DNA of 64,000 bases from Opisthorchis felineus. Lineage: Eukaryota > Platyhelminthes > Trematoda > Opisthorchiida > Opisthorchiidae. The stretch covers positions 217,481-281,480 of the forward strand of contig SJOL01001962.1 of NCBI GenBank assembly GCA_004794785.1. Reading direction: 5' to 3'. Position numbers and translations under genes: made by a program. Each line of letters starts with the position of its first letter. Within the stretch, counting starts at the first letter, position 1. Positions 49,145 to 62,417 of the stretch are shown here, in pieces. The notes beneath the pieces were generated by a model, which saw nothing but the letters and a program-made list of their open reading frames with translations, searched no databases and was not told where the DNA came from.

Positions 49145-49429
49145 GTGATGCGAGATAAGGGTTGGGATTGTCAAATCGGGTTTCAAGTGTACATCTCGGG
49201 AGGCCCTGGGGATACCTCATCCAGAGGACGGGTATGTCAGCCTGTATTTCGGGCCATCTTCAACCCTGTTCCCATAATTAGCTTGTGTATTGTGCTGTTT
49301 GATGTTGATTCTTATGCGGTCATGGTATCAGAAATGACGGGGCAGTGTACTTTTACAACATACTTCCATCCATACTGTTCCGGTTACACCAAATGTAATG
49401 GGTGGATTGTTTCACTTGACACTAAGGTA
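49145..49429 (+). CDS. Candidate exon, unknown product
   Basis: A frame of about 95 codons ends at AAG followed by GTAACT, a good donor in phase 0. The peptide includes SYAVMVSEMTGQCTFTTYFH and PYCSGYTKCNGWIVSLDTK, with three cysteines in a short span. A strong acceptor (ACATTCCTTTTCTCCCTAG) lies 52 bp downstream, at 49463-49481. In phase 0 it would add FLIVAVHILFDYRSSYY before a stop. A different frame there stays open to 49782. No family was recognised. Confidence 0.2.
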
Positions 49430-52400
49430 ACTAAATACCTAAGATTGTATATTTGTGTTTGACATTCCTTTTCTCCCTAGTTCCTCATCGTGGCAGTGCA
49501 CATTCTGTTCGACTATCGTTCGTCCTATTACTAAAACATGCACAAACGCATACATGCTCATCAATGCTCGTTGATGTTGAATGCCATTTACCACCTGGGG
49601 GATTTGGTAGAGGATTCACTTGCATACATAAACGCAAAAGAATGCTTGCGAGAAACGAACGGGTCGATGCGTTCGCTAGTGCTGTTCCTCCGGTGAAACT
49701 TGCATGCACACATGCCACGAGGCTTACAGGGGAGAATAAAACAAAACAGTCGTCATTACCAGATCAGCACGTATATCAGTGAATCACTAGGCATGCGCTT
49801 AGTGCTGGCTTAAAAAATGCAACAGTCCGATATTTCGGTCAAGTAGGAACTCCGATTCCGGGCAGTGATAACACTGTCTTGGTGTGACGAACAAATGCAT
49901 TTTATTTTCTAGCCAGCGTTAATCAAAGCAAGCCAAAGAAGATATTTGTTATATTAAGTTTCTCGGTTAATGAAAACTGCAATTTAACAGGAGTAATCCT
50001 AATGGAATGTGTATGAGCGACTAAAAAGTAGGTTACAAAATAATCAACTTTTATTAATTTTTACAAGCAAACACGTTAAAAAATTGCTTTAAATCACGGC
50101 AGCTTTTTGGTTAGCCCAATTTTTCGAAGTAGGACTTCTCAAACTGTCATCTAGTGCGTAAACCTCTCCACTCTGCCTTTCCGAAAACACGACTTCAGGA
50201 CTAAAGCATGACTGTAAATGCACAACGTACGTTTTATTTTTCTAAGATAAGGCGTAAAGGCTTAGAAAGTCAAAATATTCGAATATGCCGCACATTGGAG
50301 AGGCGTCCACAAATGTCGAACTGAGTGAGAGAAACCAATTTTATTTCGGGATGTTACACAACTGCCCTGTTCTTTTATTTATTGGCTGTTTCTGGTAAGC
50401 AAAACCTTGGTTACTAGTTGGATTTTAGTTAATGGGAAGGCTGAAGGCTTTTGCTTGTGTTGTATCCACTGAAACTCGTTTTCCAACTTTATAATACGTT
50501 TGCGTTACACTATTATACAAATGTGTTACATTCATCGCTTATGCATGGGCACGCATGAAAAACGCGACAACGCAAGAGTGAAGTCGGTAGTCAGTCTTTC
50601 TTGCCACTGCCATGCACTGGAAATTAAGGGCTTGTGGCAATGAATTCATCGTGCCGCTAGGAGAAACTTACACTTTATTTAGTGATAAAACTAGTCATTT
50701 TATTCTGTCACTCGATGAACACATGATGGGCTGATTGTGAAGTTTCTTGTGTCACTCCAAACCCTGATATATTATGTTAGCGCTTGATTTATTCTTTTTC
50801 AAAGATTTCTCATTTTGTTGCTTTTAGATGGCCGCTCCGACACTCTCCTTTTATTTGATAAAAACAGCCAAACGTTTCGTTCAGTTAGCGATTTGATAGT
50901 ATGGCATCCAATCTGAACATGATTGTCTTCCACATTGGGCTCTGTGGATGTCAGAGACGACCATTGTGGAACTACGAACGCAGTCGGCAATAACTGACAA
51001 ACGGATCAGATTCCTAGAATTGAGTACTTAGAATTAAGCAACACTTCAAAATTGCGACTGGTGAAATGGAGAACACAAAAACGGAACACTCAGGCATCTC
51101 TCAGGATGTATCAAGCGCCCTAAGTTTGAAGTGTCTGACACTGCGTTTGAATTCGTAGATGTTATATGATGAAGGATAAGCTCCCTAATGACAAATCTTT
51201 CCTCACACTTGGAATGATGGCGTGAATAATCTTTCAAATATTCCATCAACCACATGAAACAATTCAAACTTATATATGAAAATTACAATAGTACCCAGTA
51301 TTGCCCAAGTTTTTGAGGCTGGCCTAAAATAAGTACTTCTTGGAAGCCTCAGTGTGCTGATTAGCATATTCAGTCCCAAAAATTGCGGTTTATTGACCCG
51401 AACAGATCATTTTCATGTGGTTGTCGCTCCCCGAAAAATACCTAGCGATGGTCCCTTTTACTAAGAAGTATGTAATGCCAATTAGGCAGTATACCGGTCG
51501 CAATGCCATCACGATCGCCAGGTAATTTTACACGTGACGATGTCCTACTAAAATTGGGTCTTTAGAATGTAAGCTCTGTCTTAACTCTTAATAATACATG
51601 GACCAAGAGTGTTATCTAACATGTGAGTGAAGAGAATTCAATTTACAGCCCCGTGAAGGTAATGTTGAGGGTGTAAAATCTACCTAAGAGTGATGTAGAA
51701 AAACGAAGGTTTGCTGAGCAGTATGTTACAAGAATCATGAACACATTAGGCGTCAACGGTAGTGCCTGATGTTAACCATTAAATCATGTTTTTGAGATGA
51801 ACTAACTTATAATGGTTTTGAGTCAAATAAGAAATAGGAAGGGGTTGTTCATTATCACAAACGCAACAGAGGAGACGTTTGCAGGTAATTTCACATGAAT
51901 GTCAGACAGCCAGCTTCAATTTGGTCGGTTTTTAAATTATAGACATGGACTGTTGAAAAAAAGACATGCAGCAAATGGTGAAACGAATACATGGGGTCAT
52001 AGATTTTTCGACTAGTGTGCTAATCTGGTGATTTCAGAAGGAAGTTGTCAGTTGCAGAATTCATTAAATTGGTGACTTAGGATCCTCCTCTAGAATGGAA
52101 AGGAATCTTTTGACTACATGATATAAAATAGGATTCAAATTTACAAGCAAACCAACCGAATAATTACTTTCTTTCCATGGTTACTATAATTGATGGTTGT
52201 TAATTTTGTTGACGTAACAGAGCGTGTAATCGCCATACAGAATGCTGTGGTCAAGCACGAAAATATTTTTCACCAGATTGGTTAGCTCGCACCATGAACT
52301 TCTTTTCCATTACAAAAGCCCATAAGATTGAGTTAAACGAGCGTATGGTGGTACTAAAATCCCCCAAATTCTTAAGCTATCTGAGACGGAAGTCGCGGAT

Positions 52401-55089
52401 TGTGGGCAAAATGGGATTGAGAAATTCTGGCGAGGCCGATAAAATGCAGTTATCAATTGTTCTGTGCTCGCTTATGAAGTAATGAGTTTCGTGTTTTTGA
52501 CATCATGGGTATTCTTCAGCATCATCGTCCGTTTCGTCTTGTTTTGAGGAGCTGCCCACCCAGTCCGATAAGGTTTGTGATTATTTGAGTCCAAATGGGC
52601 ACAAATCATGTTTTAGGATCATAACGTAAGGGAAGAGGAAGAGACACTAAAAAACGGGTAGTTATGATATCGTCACCAGCATGAAATCCCCAAAGCTCAC
52701 GTTAAAGGTTCTCAAGACATTTGGGGTCATTTTAAACAATCCTAGTGATTGTCACCTGAGGTGACCTTGACTAACAAATTCGTAATTTGTTGAAAAAGTC
52801 TTACTTTAAAGGAACAAGCACTACCTAATACAAAGATTGAAAAACTTATCGTTTGGTGAAACCAAGCTTTATTTCATGGCGAATCCCTAATCGAGTACAA
52901 ATGTTCAATATGCGGTGGAAAAATAAACCAAGATAAGGACCTTCCCAAACCCCTGAAAATGCAAGAAGGAGGGGTTTGAATATCACAACAGTTACTAGTT
53001 AATTTTAACTACCATGGACAAACCTGTCCCCCCGCTGATTCAATTTTCATCGTGCGCTGAAAAATTCACTGTCGAGTGAGTAAAATAGGGGAGGGCTTAG
53101 TGAACGTCTTTATGCTTCTGGTTCTTTAATATTAGTTTTGTTCCCCCCACTAGGTTGTTTACCACCTTCTCAATTCTGAAGATTTCGATAAGCATTATCT
53201 TCCTAATAGATGCCATGCGACGTCGCTGTAAAATTAAGGAATCAACAAGTTTCAACATATGATATGGGACATAACAATGAATGATAAGCAGACGAATTGG
53301 AATCCAACTGGAGTCTATAATTCCTAGTAGCTCTGTGAGTGAATATGCCTAAATCCAAAGGACTACGTTGTTTCATACCAATTACCTTGTAAAGCTACTT
53401 TGGTAATCTGGCGGTTTCAATCGATTTGCCTTTGATAAACACAATTTTTCTAGTTAATATTCTGTAGAATTTACGCAAATGATCCAAAATATAGCAACTG
53501 CATGCTGTCTTGTGCTGCTGTATGACGCGGCCCGGTTCATGTTACTGGGGTAATGAAAGACGTGATTATGCGGGAAATGATTTGAAGTGTTGGTGAGGAT
53601 GGTCAATGATACAAGGAATTAAAAGTGTGTTACTCTGCATGTTTTTAGACTGCATAGTTTTCGCTGCGTTAATTCTGTTATATTTGGGCCTTCGAACTTC
53701 TAGTCCTAACATGTGCATGCAGTTCTACGAAGTACAACAAAACTGATGCCGCATAGTGACTGAAAGTTTGGAGCATGTGTTCGGTCCACTGGTATTATTA
53801 CGTATCCGGAATTCTGTTCTTTGAAATTCCACCCTTAGAACTGTGCTAATTTCCAAAGAATAAAAGCAACATTAATAGTGTACGTTGGAGGTAAATTATT
53901 GATCAATTTGAGGTTTGTCAGATCCCCCATAAGTTAAATCTTATTAGACTTATACAAGAAACGGAAGCGGATTAGTGAAAATATGTGGTAGAGACTAACC
54001 AGAAATTTCTGCCCAGTTTACATTGTCTAGAGATGAGTACTTCTGCGGCGCTTTGTAGAGACTGCTGGCTGGCTTCAGATATTTTCTAGTTACGTCAAAC
54101 TGGGGACTTTAAGCTTGAAGTCGGTCTACGCCAGTCAAGATAACTAACGCAGGTGTATGGGAGTAAAAATATCAGATGAGGATAACTATCACTGGAAATG
54201 TTAAATCGTTAAAAGTGATATATATGTCGCCGTAAACCACAGTCGAACCAGCTATTCCTATCATTCACAGTGATATTGTAAACACAAACGTTTCGCAATA
54301 GCCCCATAACCGGCCACTGCCTGTGTTCAACGTGCAACATTTTGTGGCTGGGCCGATTTCCAAGCGCACATTTATTGTTTTTACTGAACAGAAATAGAGT
54401 AACCCAAAAAGTGTACCAAAACAGTGTTTATCATATCTAAAAAGACTGGTACTAATGTGTGGATGCAACAGTTTATTTTGCTTTCCATTCGGAGACAACG
54501 GATAACTTTGGGAGGACATACCGGTGCTTACATCAAAGCCTTTCACTTATCTGTAAAAAGTTGAAAGCACCAACCGACGTCTGACAGTAGTCATACGATA
54601 GGCATAGAGCTTAACCCTAAAAATGCTTGATTTATGTTAAACGTTTTTGATCAGTAAGCCCAAAGGGTCTGATATTATTTCAAGCGATCAGATGTGTGAA
54701 GGCAAACATGACTAACTGTTCTGACTACAGTCTTTTTCCACTTTTTTCTACACCACCCTAATCTTCACAACTTTTGATTAATTATCTGAGTTATATCTTG
54801 ACGGTGAATTCTTGAAAGCGTTCAGTTTGCCAGATTTGTCTCACAATACTACACTTTGTTTCGATTTTATGTGGTGAGAATCAGAAACGTCATTTGTTAT
54901 TTGCCAAGAGAAATGTCTGTTCACTGCGCAACCAGCCAAACTTTGAACAGGATTCTTTTTAATCACGCCTCTACCCGAGTAAATCAGGATACCTTTACGT
55001 GGCCACCGTCCTACATCTTGGCTACAATAATAGGTTCGTGAAGACCATTCATTCCCAACAGCCTATGGGCTCTAAGAAAACAAACAACG

Positions 55090-55650
55090 CTACATAATGC
55101 TCCGGGTTAAAAGAGTACATTTAAGATGTGCAGTTTTTGTGAGACTTGTATTATTTTGTGCATTTGGATCGATGATGATGTCGATGATGAGGGTCCCCAT
55201 CGTCGCATGTGGTGATGGGATTCTGTTCGTAGTGTTGCGAGATTCGCTGATTTCCAAAATAAACAAGCCCACGAATTTATACCTTGTCAGAGCATTGGCG
55301 CAAAAGACGTTTGCGAGTGCACACGCTACATAGGAAATCAGATGCAAAATTATCTCAAGGGGAGCGAAACAACTTTGTGAACAACAAAATAGACTTTGCT
55401 TCATTTTTGACACGTTGTTTATTTCAACCAAAGTTTGTAACCCAGGATATGCAGCGATGCAAGTTAAGCTGTTTGTCTGTTTGGTTGATGGTCTGTTTGC
55501 CGAGCTTGGCAGTCGGATTACAAACGTTTCATCACCAACCCAGGTGGCATCGTCAGTGCGGGGTTGAGTCGGTAACTTTCTCCTCTTCTGCCTGTGCTAG
55601 TATAGTTTCCAGAAAGAATCTAATGGCCCCAAAGGTGGTCTTCGTGTAAT
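55090..55650. other. Overlapping open frames, GC-richer patch, possible repeat
   Basis: Frames of 78, 113 and 121 codons overlap here on both strands (55097-55333 and 55284-55649 plus, 55090-55431 minus). None shows a family motif or clean splice sites. The part around 55500-55560 (ACGTTTCATCACC-like wording, here ACAAACGTTTCATCACCAAC) reminds me of dispersed fluke repeats, but I could not find a second copy in the window. Confidence 0.25.
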
Positions 55651-55974
55651 TTGATTGGCCACCTGAGAATATGAGCTTTGTCTTAGTTTCATTCCCTTGC
55701 ATATGGTAGTTTAGGTGGGTTCCTTCAGTTAGCCTTCGGTTTGTCTGTTAAGTTGAGTTATATAAGTCATGTTATATTGGGGGAGTGATTTTCACTACAA
55801 TCAGACACACTGTTTTCGCAAAACAGAAGTGCACTTTCTGTGAGTGCATCTTTCTGTCAGCCTCCATGAGTCTTGCGACCACGATATAAATAGCAGACAC
55901 CTGGGAAACACAGATCAAGCCATAGGGTGCCTGTAGTACACTTCTCTTATGACAAAATATGTGCGATGAAGTAG

Positions 55975-56070
55975 ACACTACCCTATTTAAAGAACTTGAA
56001 ACGAATATCATAAACGAGAGGTTTAGCTGAGTCTCTCAAAACCAAAGTGATATGCAAATGAGTGTATTTG
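55975..56070 (-). repeat. Dispersed repeat family A, copy 5
   Basis: The minus strand reads AATACACTCATTTGCATATC (56068-56049), identical over 20 bases to copy 1. It continues with CTTTGGTTTT, then CAGCTAAACCTCTCGTTTAT and GATATTCGTTTCAAG, which follow the block order of copies 1 and 2. Confidence 0.6.
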
Positions 56071-56754
56071 TTGAGACCTGAAACGTGCATGTTATTTTAG
56101 TGTTTTAAAATTCCTTCATAGAGGGTATGCCAAATTCCCCATTTTGGCAGTGGGTTGAACAGCGCAAGAGGAAATCGTGAGATTTCTTTGCTAAAATGTT
56201 TCCACGAATTTTTACGTGGCTACTAATACTATGTGAATCATTTGTTTCAACGACATTTTGTTCGTTGAAGACACGGCTTTTTGCTACAGAAAGAAGATTG
56301 ATTTTTGAATTATTGTTTGGATCGACTGAATAACCCACCTACTCAGAATCGTTGAACAGTCAAAAATGATTGTTTTTATTTAATGCCTGCTAATGGCAAA
56401 TAGCACCTTACACTGAAAGTCCTTGTTCTGTGTTTTGGGTGGCTGGACCCGCATTCCATCTCAGCCAACCCGGTTTGACCGTACATGCATGTCTTGAGGC
56501 TAAATCACTCGTCGGATGCGTATGATGAAATGGCGAATCGGAAAGTTATTGTTATTAGTGTGCATATGTGGCAGAGGTGGGAAAAATAGGTTTTGAAGAT
56601 AAAGCGGTATGATTCCTCTGTGAACTGAACCCAGGTACCAAAAGGTAAAACATGACAACAATCCAGAACTTCTCGTATTTGGAACTGCCTCCGTGAGCAG
56701 TAGTAAGCTTACTATGGGTGGAAAGAATATTTGTGATAAACAAATTTGATTACT

Positions 56755-56800
56755 AGCGCAATACACTCATTTGCATTCAGCAACCTTATGAGTAGTGTAT
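56755..56800 (+). repeat. Dispersed repeat family A, partial copy 6
   Basis: AATACACTCATTTGCAT (56760-56776) is identical over 17 bases to the head of copy 1. The following bases do not match, so only the end of the repeat is present. Confidence 0.5.
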
Positions 56801-56866
56801 TAGGTTTAATTATTGTTAGTTACTTGTATAGCAACAACTAGCAAACCGTTTCCCACTAAGTCAATA

Positions 56867-56887
56867 GGTGCGTTCCACGAACGCACC
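56867..56887. repeat. 21 nt perfect hairpin
   Basis: GGTGCGTTC, loop CAC, then GAACGCACC: nine paired bases with a three-base loop. It sits about 70 bp downstream of a family A fragment. No run of T follows, and the role is unknown. Confidence 0.75.
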
Positions 56888-59471
56888 AAAGACGTCTTCT
56901 ATATAAGTTATGAAATGTTTTCCTGAGAACTGCCAAGCTTGGCGTACTGACCATCCACCAACGACCGCATGCAAACTATAAATGATATGACCTTGCTTTG
57001 TGGAGCCGTTTAACTTTTGCTTTCTTGCGAGGAGGTATGACGGGCACTTCTAGTAAATTAATGCGTATAAATGTGTGACCCACGGAGGGAAAAATAGTTC
57101 AAATAGACCTTATAACAGAAGGCAAGCAAAACTGTCTGTCGTTGCCTTGGTGCCGGATGCAGGTGATGTCAGCATCAGGCAGTCTGTCAGACAGAAAGCG
57201 CAGTTGTGCTAATGCAATCAACGTGTCTCACTATCATTGCAGGGTTATACAGTCCATTTCTTGCGATGTCCAGCTGAGGGGAAAAATTCACAGCGCTCAC
57301 TGAGAAAAATCTAAACCTGGACTTCAAACCCGAGTAGGCCTTGGCCATTTGCTATATAGGAAAAACTGTACCATGCCAATGATGAGTTCAGACGATTATG
57401 TTTTCTCATTTTGGGGCGTATAAAATGTTCGAAAATGTCGCACGACGCTCAGCTGTCCGGGTCGTATGGTGGCTACTAATGGCAGCCGGAAAAATGCTGC
57501 TGAAAAATCTTCCGCATGATCCAGTGCTAACCAAAAAGGTTAAAATGTGACATACGTTATGTGACTCATTCACATTGAAGCAATTCTCGTGAGCAAGATG
57601 GGGGAATATTCGAGACCGATAAACGTCCGCAGAATATCCTGTTTCAGTTTTCGCCGTTAGACTTCCTCGCCATTCTGCTACTTTATCGATCACTGGCTTA
57701 TTTGAAAAAATTTACTTCGCAAATGTTAACCTTGTCGGATGTTCCAACTGTTCTACAGCAATTTGAAAACACTGTGAGTGGCTAGAGTTTTGCTGCAATC
57801 TTTCAGCCTTGTAGGAGCTTTAGCGGATGCCAACGAATCATAGTCACTTGTTGCATGCAGACACAACTGAACAATTGCAACGAGTAAAATGTCAGCTGCT
57901 TTCAAGTCTAATTTTACTGTTTGTCTAGCGCTTGGTGTCTTTGGTTGGGTCTGAACGTCTTACGCGGTGATGTGATCTAATCCGAGCAAGAAAATAGCAC
58001 AAAGGTAGTAATTTCAAAATCTCGTGATTTACCATTATCAGCTCAGTAATTGTGCTGTACACTAGAGTGAATAACGGACTACAAGTTGCGGATATATTGA
58101 GCCAAAATTGGCATGATAGGTGACACCCGTTGGCTCATTTTCGGTAATAGAGAGTGCGATGCATGAACTTCATTTATTTATGGGTGTCATCAGAATTGTA
58201 AGCTCAATGCTTTGGACGGAGGAAGCTCCAAGATTTGTCAGATATTGTGATTCAAGCGGTTGCGCAAATGTTAGACAATACTGTTGCTTAGATTATAACT
58301 CTAAAACACAGAACAGGAATATTCCTTAGCATTTTCTAGATAGCGTGATATTGTAATAGCCTGCTGCTAATAGCTAAGCATTCTGCTCATTAGGCAATCA
58401 AATCCATGGTGAACTTTAAAGATGACCTGAATGGCTCATTTACAGGCCCTTCATCACCTGTCGAATTGCATAATCGTACGAGTGCTTGATATACCGATGG
58501 TCTAGTTAAGCGCGCAAACTAATTAGGCTAAAACGTCCAGTGGCTTTTCTTTCCAGATTGAGTTTTTTATAACATTATTCTCTCAGCAAGGTCGTCGTTG
58601 GAATGGAATTTTCCTATTTTTATTACGTGAACTGTACATTTAGGTCATTCTTACTGATTTACTGAGGACTTCATGAGGTTCGATGTAGGGTGTTCTTGTT
58701 AACTGCTGTTTGTTATATATCTCGCCGATTCTTTAGCTGAGGTTGCTAATTTTGTTGCGATAACACTGTTTTTCGGCAAACTACCCGAACACTTGGTTAA
58801 GTTTGGATAAATGCTCAATTTCTGCGCAAGTCGGCAGCAAGAATTAACCAAAATACTGTTCACCAGCCAAGTGAACCCATCATGAATGAGTTAAGGTAGA
58901 ACGAGTTACACTCTGCTGAGTTTGCTTTCATCACCGAATGTGAGACGCATCCACTTGTCTGGAAAACGTACCGTACCCAACGAGAGAGGTTATATTCGAG
59001 GGCTGTTCATCCAAAATAACTTGCTTCACTATCTTATTGTTTTTATCGTGCCCAACAAGGAAGTAAACGCTGACGCACAACAACAATACGTTTACAATAT
59101 CCAGTGTTGAAGACTTCACCAGAAAAGGTGTTTTTTCTTTGTGTATATAAATATATCAGCAGAACAAGTTCAATTGTTGTTAATATTTCAAGTTCCGTAC
59201 CGCTAACGTTGTCTACAAAAACGTTTCTCATAGCTGAATGCTGCATCCAAAAGTGACAATTGTACGCGTAGTTAATTAGTCTGACTTTTCTAGTAAAAAT
59301 GTCGTTCACCGGCTCCAGGTTACTTACGAGAAAAGACGCTTAGATACACAAACCTACTGGTGTTAGAGAGGTTAATGCAGGTAAATTATCAAGTAAATCG
59401 GAGGAGTGCTTTTTTATATTTACGTCCGTCTCTATGTTGAATACTGAATTCATGCTTCATTTAATAAGTAG

Positions 59472-59494
59472 GTCTTGATCCCTTGAATCAAGAC
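59472..59494. repeat. Short perfect hairpin
   Basis: GTCTTGAT, a seven-base loop, then ATCAAGAC. Eight pairs. It may be chance in a window of this size. Confidence 0.4.
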
Positions 59495-60241
59495 TAATGT
59501 GTCAGGCATTCCTAAGTCGTAAAGCATTTGTCATGCCTAAAAACTGTGCTCAATCCATAGTCTGTTAGAAACTTTACGGTAAGATGCGGAGTTGTTTCAA
59601 AATACTTTGAGACATCTCTATACGGCTCTCTGTTTAGCACGCAGCTGTAGGTGACAGAGGGCCGTTGTGTGCGATGTAACTGCCTGGAAACAAATCTACT
59701 TATATACAATCAACCAGTGAATGCCCAAACATTTGTATCATCACATTTTTATTAGTTTAGGAAAGGGCATATCCCTTTCTAAAACCCGACAAGTTCAATA
59801 CATTTCAGTTTAAAATTTTTGAGGAAACCACATACCTTCCAACACAAGAGTTTGCCCTGTGTCGACAACCGAGGACGAGAAATCTAACATAATAGGTCTC
59901 AGTAAGTTGTCTTGGCCGGTTCTTCATTACCAGCAAATGACGTTCCCAAATTTAAGCTCTGCGAGCTAGTGGTGGAGCAAAAGCGGCCAAAACTTGCAGT
60001 GTCTCCGTCGAGGGCACGTTTTTTACATCTGCCTTTTTACATTTGTCCTTACACACTTCGGAAATTTACGCCATTATTACTCCTAGAGAATGGTCGAGAT
60101 CTAAGGTTTAACTGGTCAAAGATTTTAATATTAGTCATTTTTTCTAGATTTTCACTCTTCGACTTAAGCAACATGCACTGAATAGAGTGAAATGACTTCA
60201 CATTGACTTCACTTTAATGCTGACAGAACTGTTAACCATGA

Positions 60242-60343
60242 AGCTATTTGATGACGCTGTGAACCATATTTTTAAAGCCGATTTCTTGAACCGTTTGACA
60301 GCGGAAACCGACCATATATAGGGGTATGGTCCATCAAATAGCT
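60242..60343. repeat. 102 bp foldback with 12 bp ends
   Basis: AGCTATTTGATG at 60242-60253 and CATCAAATAGCT at 60332-60343 are perfect reverse complements at the two ends of a 102 bp segment. Inside, ACCATAT near 60273 can also pair with the ATATATAGGGGTATGGT side. It resembles a small foldback or MITE remnant, but no target-site duplication is plain. It lies about 700 bp upstream of the second NDNF-like exon. Confidence 0.45.
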
Positions 60344-61050
60344 CTGCGTGATTAGCAGGGCTAGATTAATGCGGTCCTATCTGGTGAAGACAAGGGATAC
60401 TTTAAAATACTGTGAGGCCAAAGCATTTGGCTTGTGAAGAAGCTAGGATAACTGAAAACGTCCCACCGGAATCCGCTGAGCGCCTCACATACTCAAACAT
60501 GTAACTAATGTTTTTTGACTTGAGCCTGGACTTCAGGTAAATTCTTCAAGTATTTCAAAGGTTTCCAAGCTTAAGGAACACAAAAACTTAAAAAAGCACT
60601 TAAAAAGCACTTGGGCAACAGTAGCTAGTGAGCACGAAAAGCAGTTATTAAAAAACCGGAGAGCACGGCGAGAAGTTGTTCACTCATGGCGATCCAGACG
60701 TTATTGGTATGAGATGAGAAGGAAGAATGGAGGTTTTAGGATGGTACAGTGGGGGGTATTTCAATTCCCACGGGAGCAAAACTTTGTTAAACCACGTAAT
60801 ACAAAAGTTTCACGATAATGCTTACTTTAAGACTAACGCAGTCTATCTGTTTATGAGCAAAAATGCAGCAAGATATTTAAGTGTTCCGGTTCCTTGATTT
60901 ATACTGCTAAAAAACAAAACGTGACTGATCTCACGTAAATGTCCACATCTCGTCCGTTCTTCGAAAGTTCAATTAACCCTTCAAACAATGTGTAAAATAT
61001 TGACGTAATGTGCGTTTGGTGAGAATGAAGTTTCCATTCCGTAAATGCAG

Positions 61051-61264
61051 CTAAAGTGGTTAATTTACAGTGCAGTGTATAATGCATACGAAGAAGAGGA
61101 CAACTCAGAATTCATTTGGAATTGTGCCCAACGCTTTTGTTCACTATTCGGAAAAATGTCCAAACCGTCTCTGTTTTGCAGCCCCGATGTTCCTAATGTC
61201 TACTCATTACATAACACGATAGTTTACGAATTTTATGTAGTCCAAACCATAAACAGTGCAAGAA
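61051..61264 (+). CDS. NDNF-like gene, second seen exon
   Basis: After the acceptor GTAAATGCAG the exon reads LKWLIYSAVYNAYEEEDNSE, then WNCAQRFC, then PSLFCSPDVPNVYSLHNTIV and YEFYVVQTINSAR, and ends at AGAA followed by GTAAAC (phase 1). This follows NDNF closely: Y-C-V-V-I-N then a cysteine, then a cysteine shortly before the FN3 F strand (L-P-T-Y-F-V). Joined to the previous exon in phase 0 it completes one FN3-like domain with an insert between strands C and F that carries extra cysteines, as in NDNF. The intervening intron would be about 21.3 kb. An alternative acceptor at TTTACAG would not keep the phase. Confidence 0.65.
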
Positions 61265-62106
61265 GTAAACGACTGCTCCATGTGACATCCTCTTAGGAAC
61301 TGAGATCTTTGGGGGAACAAAAAATTCCTCGACTATATCGCTTTAAACACATTATCATTATGTCTCAAGTAACACCAGAGTTTGGTGCATGTTGATTTGT
61401 GTATTGATGCCCGGTAACTGACGAACAATCACGATTGTGATTAAGTCGGTTTTGTGAATGCTTATATCTTCTGGTACGGGACATAAGCTAGCGGCATAAT
61501 AGGACCAGTGTTCTGCGAGTAGAATGGAGCAAGGCAAAGCTTTGCGTAATTAAACATCTGGCTTGGATCTTCAAAACATTTTACTCATTCAAAATAAAAT
61601 TATTTTGCGTCTCGTTTATTACACACTTGGAGGTTTGTTGTGCTCTGTGGATCAACAGTTAAGCACATTTTCTCCGTGATATTACGGTACATTGGTCGAC
61701 ACATTACTTCAAAGTTTAACTTCGACTTATTCCACAAGATATATGGACCTATGTTTGTCAGTATCATTTGAGCAAAGGATTGGAATTTAGGAGACTTTGT
61801 TGCATTATGAAATTGCAAAACATAACATTAGTTTATCACTCTCAGGAACCTGAACATTTTTCCGAACGAAATAAATCTACAACTAGATTTTAATTGATGG
61901 ACGTGCGCCACGATGATAGTGAAACGCAAATGGATTCGAAAAAACTTTAATACTAAGACTAAACTCGTGGATATTTCGTGTAGTCCACACTACCCTTAAA
62001 TGAACTAATATTTCTGAAACGGAACATTCTCATGTAGCTTCGTCCGGTACACAAGTGGGAAGATGCACAGGTGCTCTGCGACGTGCATCATGATCAGCAC
62101 ATTCAG

Positions 62107-62332
62107 TGAGTCTGGCAAACGGAACAAATTTTAAAGCGTATTATGACGGTCGCTTCTTCGGCGTCATTCATTTCAGTTCGATAAAATCCGTGCTATGCGT
62201 TAGTGGCTTGCAGTACGAAGCACTTAAAGACGATTGTAAACACACTGACTATGTCCACCTGGGGAACCCAGACCAAAATGGCTATCATTCAAGTGGCAAC
62301 TATTTTTCGACTCAAAAGACGACAATGCAGAA
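62107..62332 (+). CDS. NDNF-like gene, third seen exon
   Basis: The acceptor GCACATTCAG is followed by two bases that complete an ATG codon with the last base of the previous exon, giving INSAR-M-SLANGTNFKAYYDG across the junction. NDNF has NSNMSTAYVGTF at this place. The rest, including FSSIKSVLCVSGLQYEALKD and DYVHLGNPDQNGYHSSGNYF, is not a clear domain. It may be the linker and the start of a second, shortened FN3-like domain. The donor is CAGAA followed by GTAACTT, leaving phase 2. The frame stops four bases later, which supports a splice here. Confidence 0.6.
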
Positions 62333-62417
62333 GTAACTTATTACTTTTTATTTGACTTATTCTGGATGGTTACCTGGATTTGACTATCCCATCCGTTTTT
62401 ATACTACGTATTTGTAG

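Larger units (their letters stand above)
39715..61050 (+). other. Large inferred intron of the NDNF-like gene
   Basis: The intron runs from GTAAAT at 39715 to the ATGCAG before 61051. It contains SINE copy 3, the antisense LINE copy 3, two family A repeat copies, several hairpins and the candidate open frames listed separately. Apart from these, the stretches 40.0-41.7, 44.0-46.4, 50.0-55.0 and 57.0-59.4 kb show nothing I can name. Long repeat-filled introns are usual in fluke genes. The intron's existence is inferred from matching phases and from NDNF homology on both sides. Confidence 0.5.
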
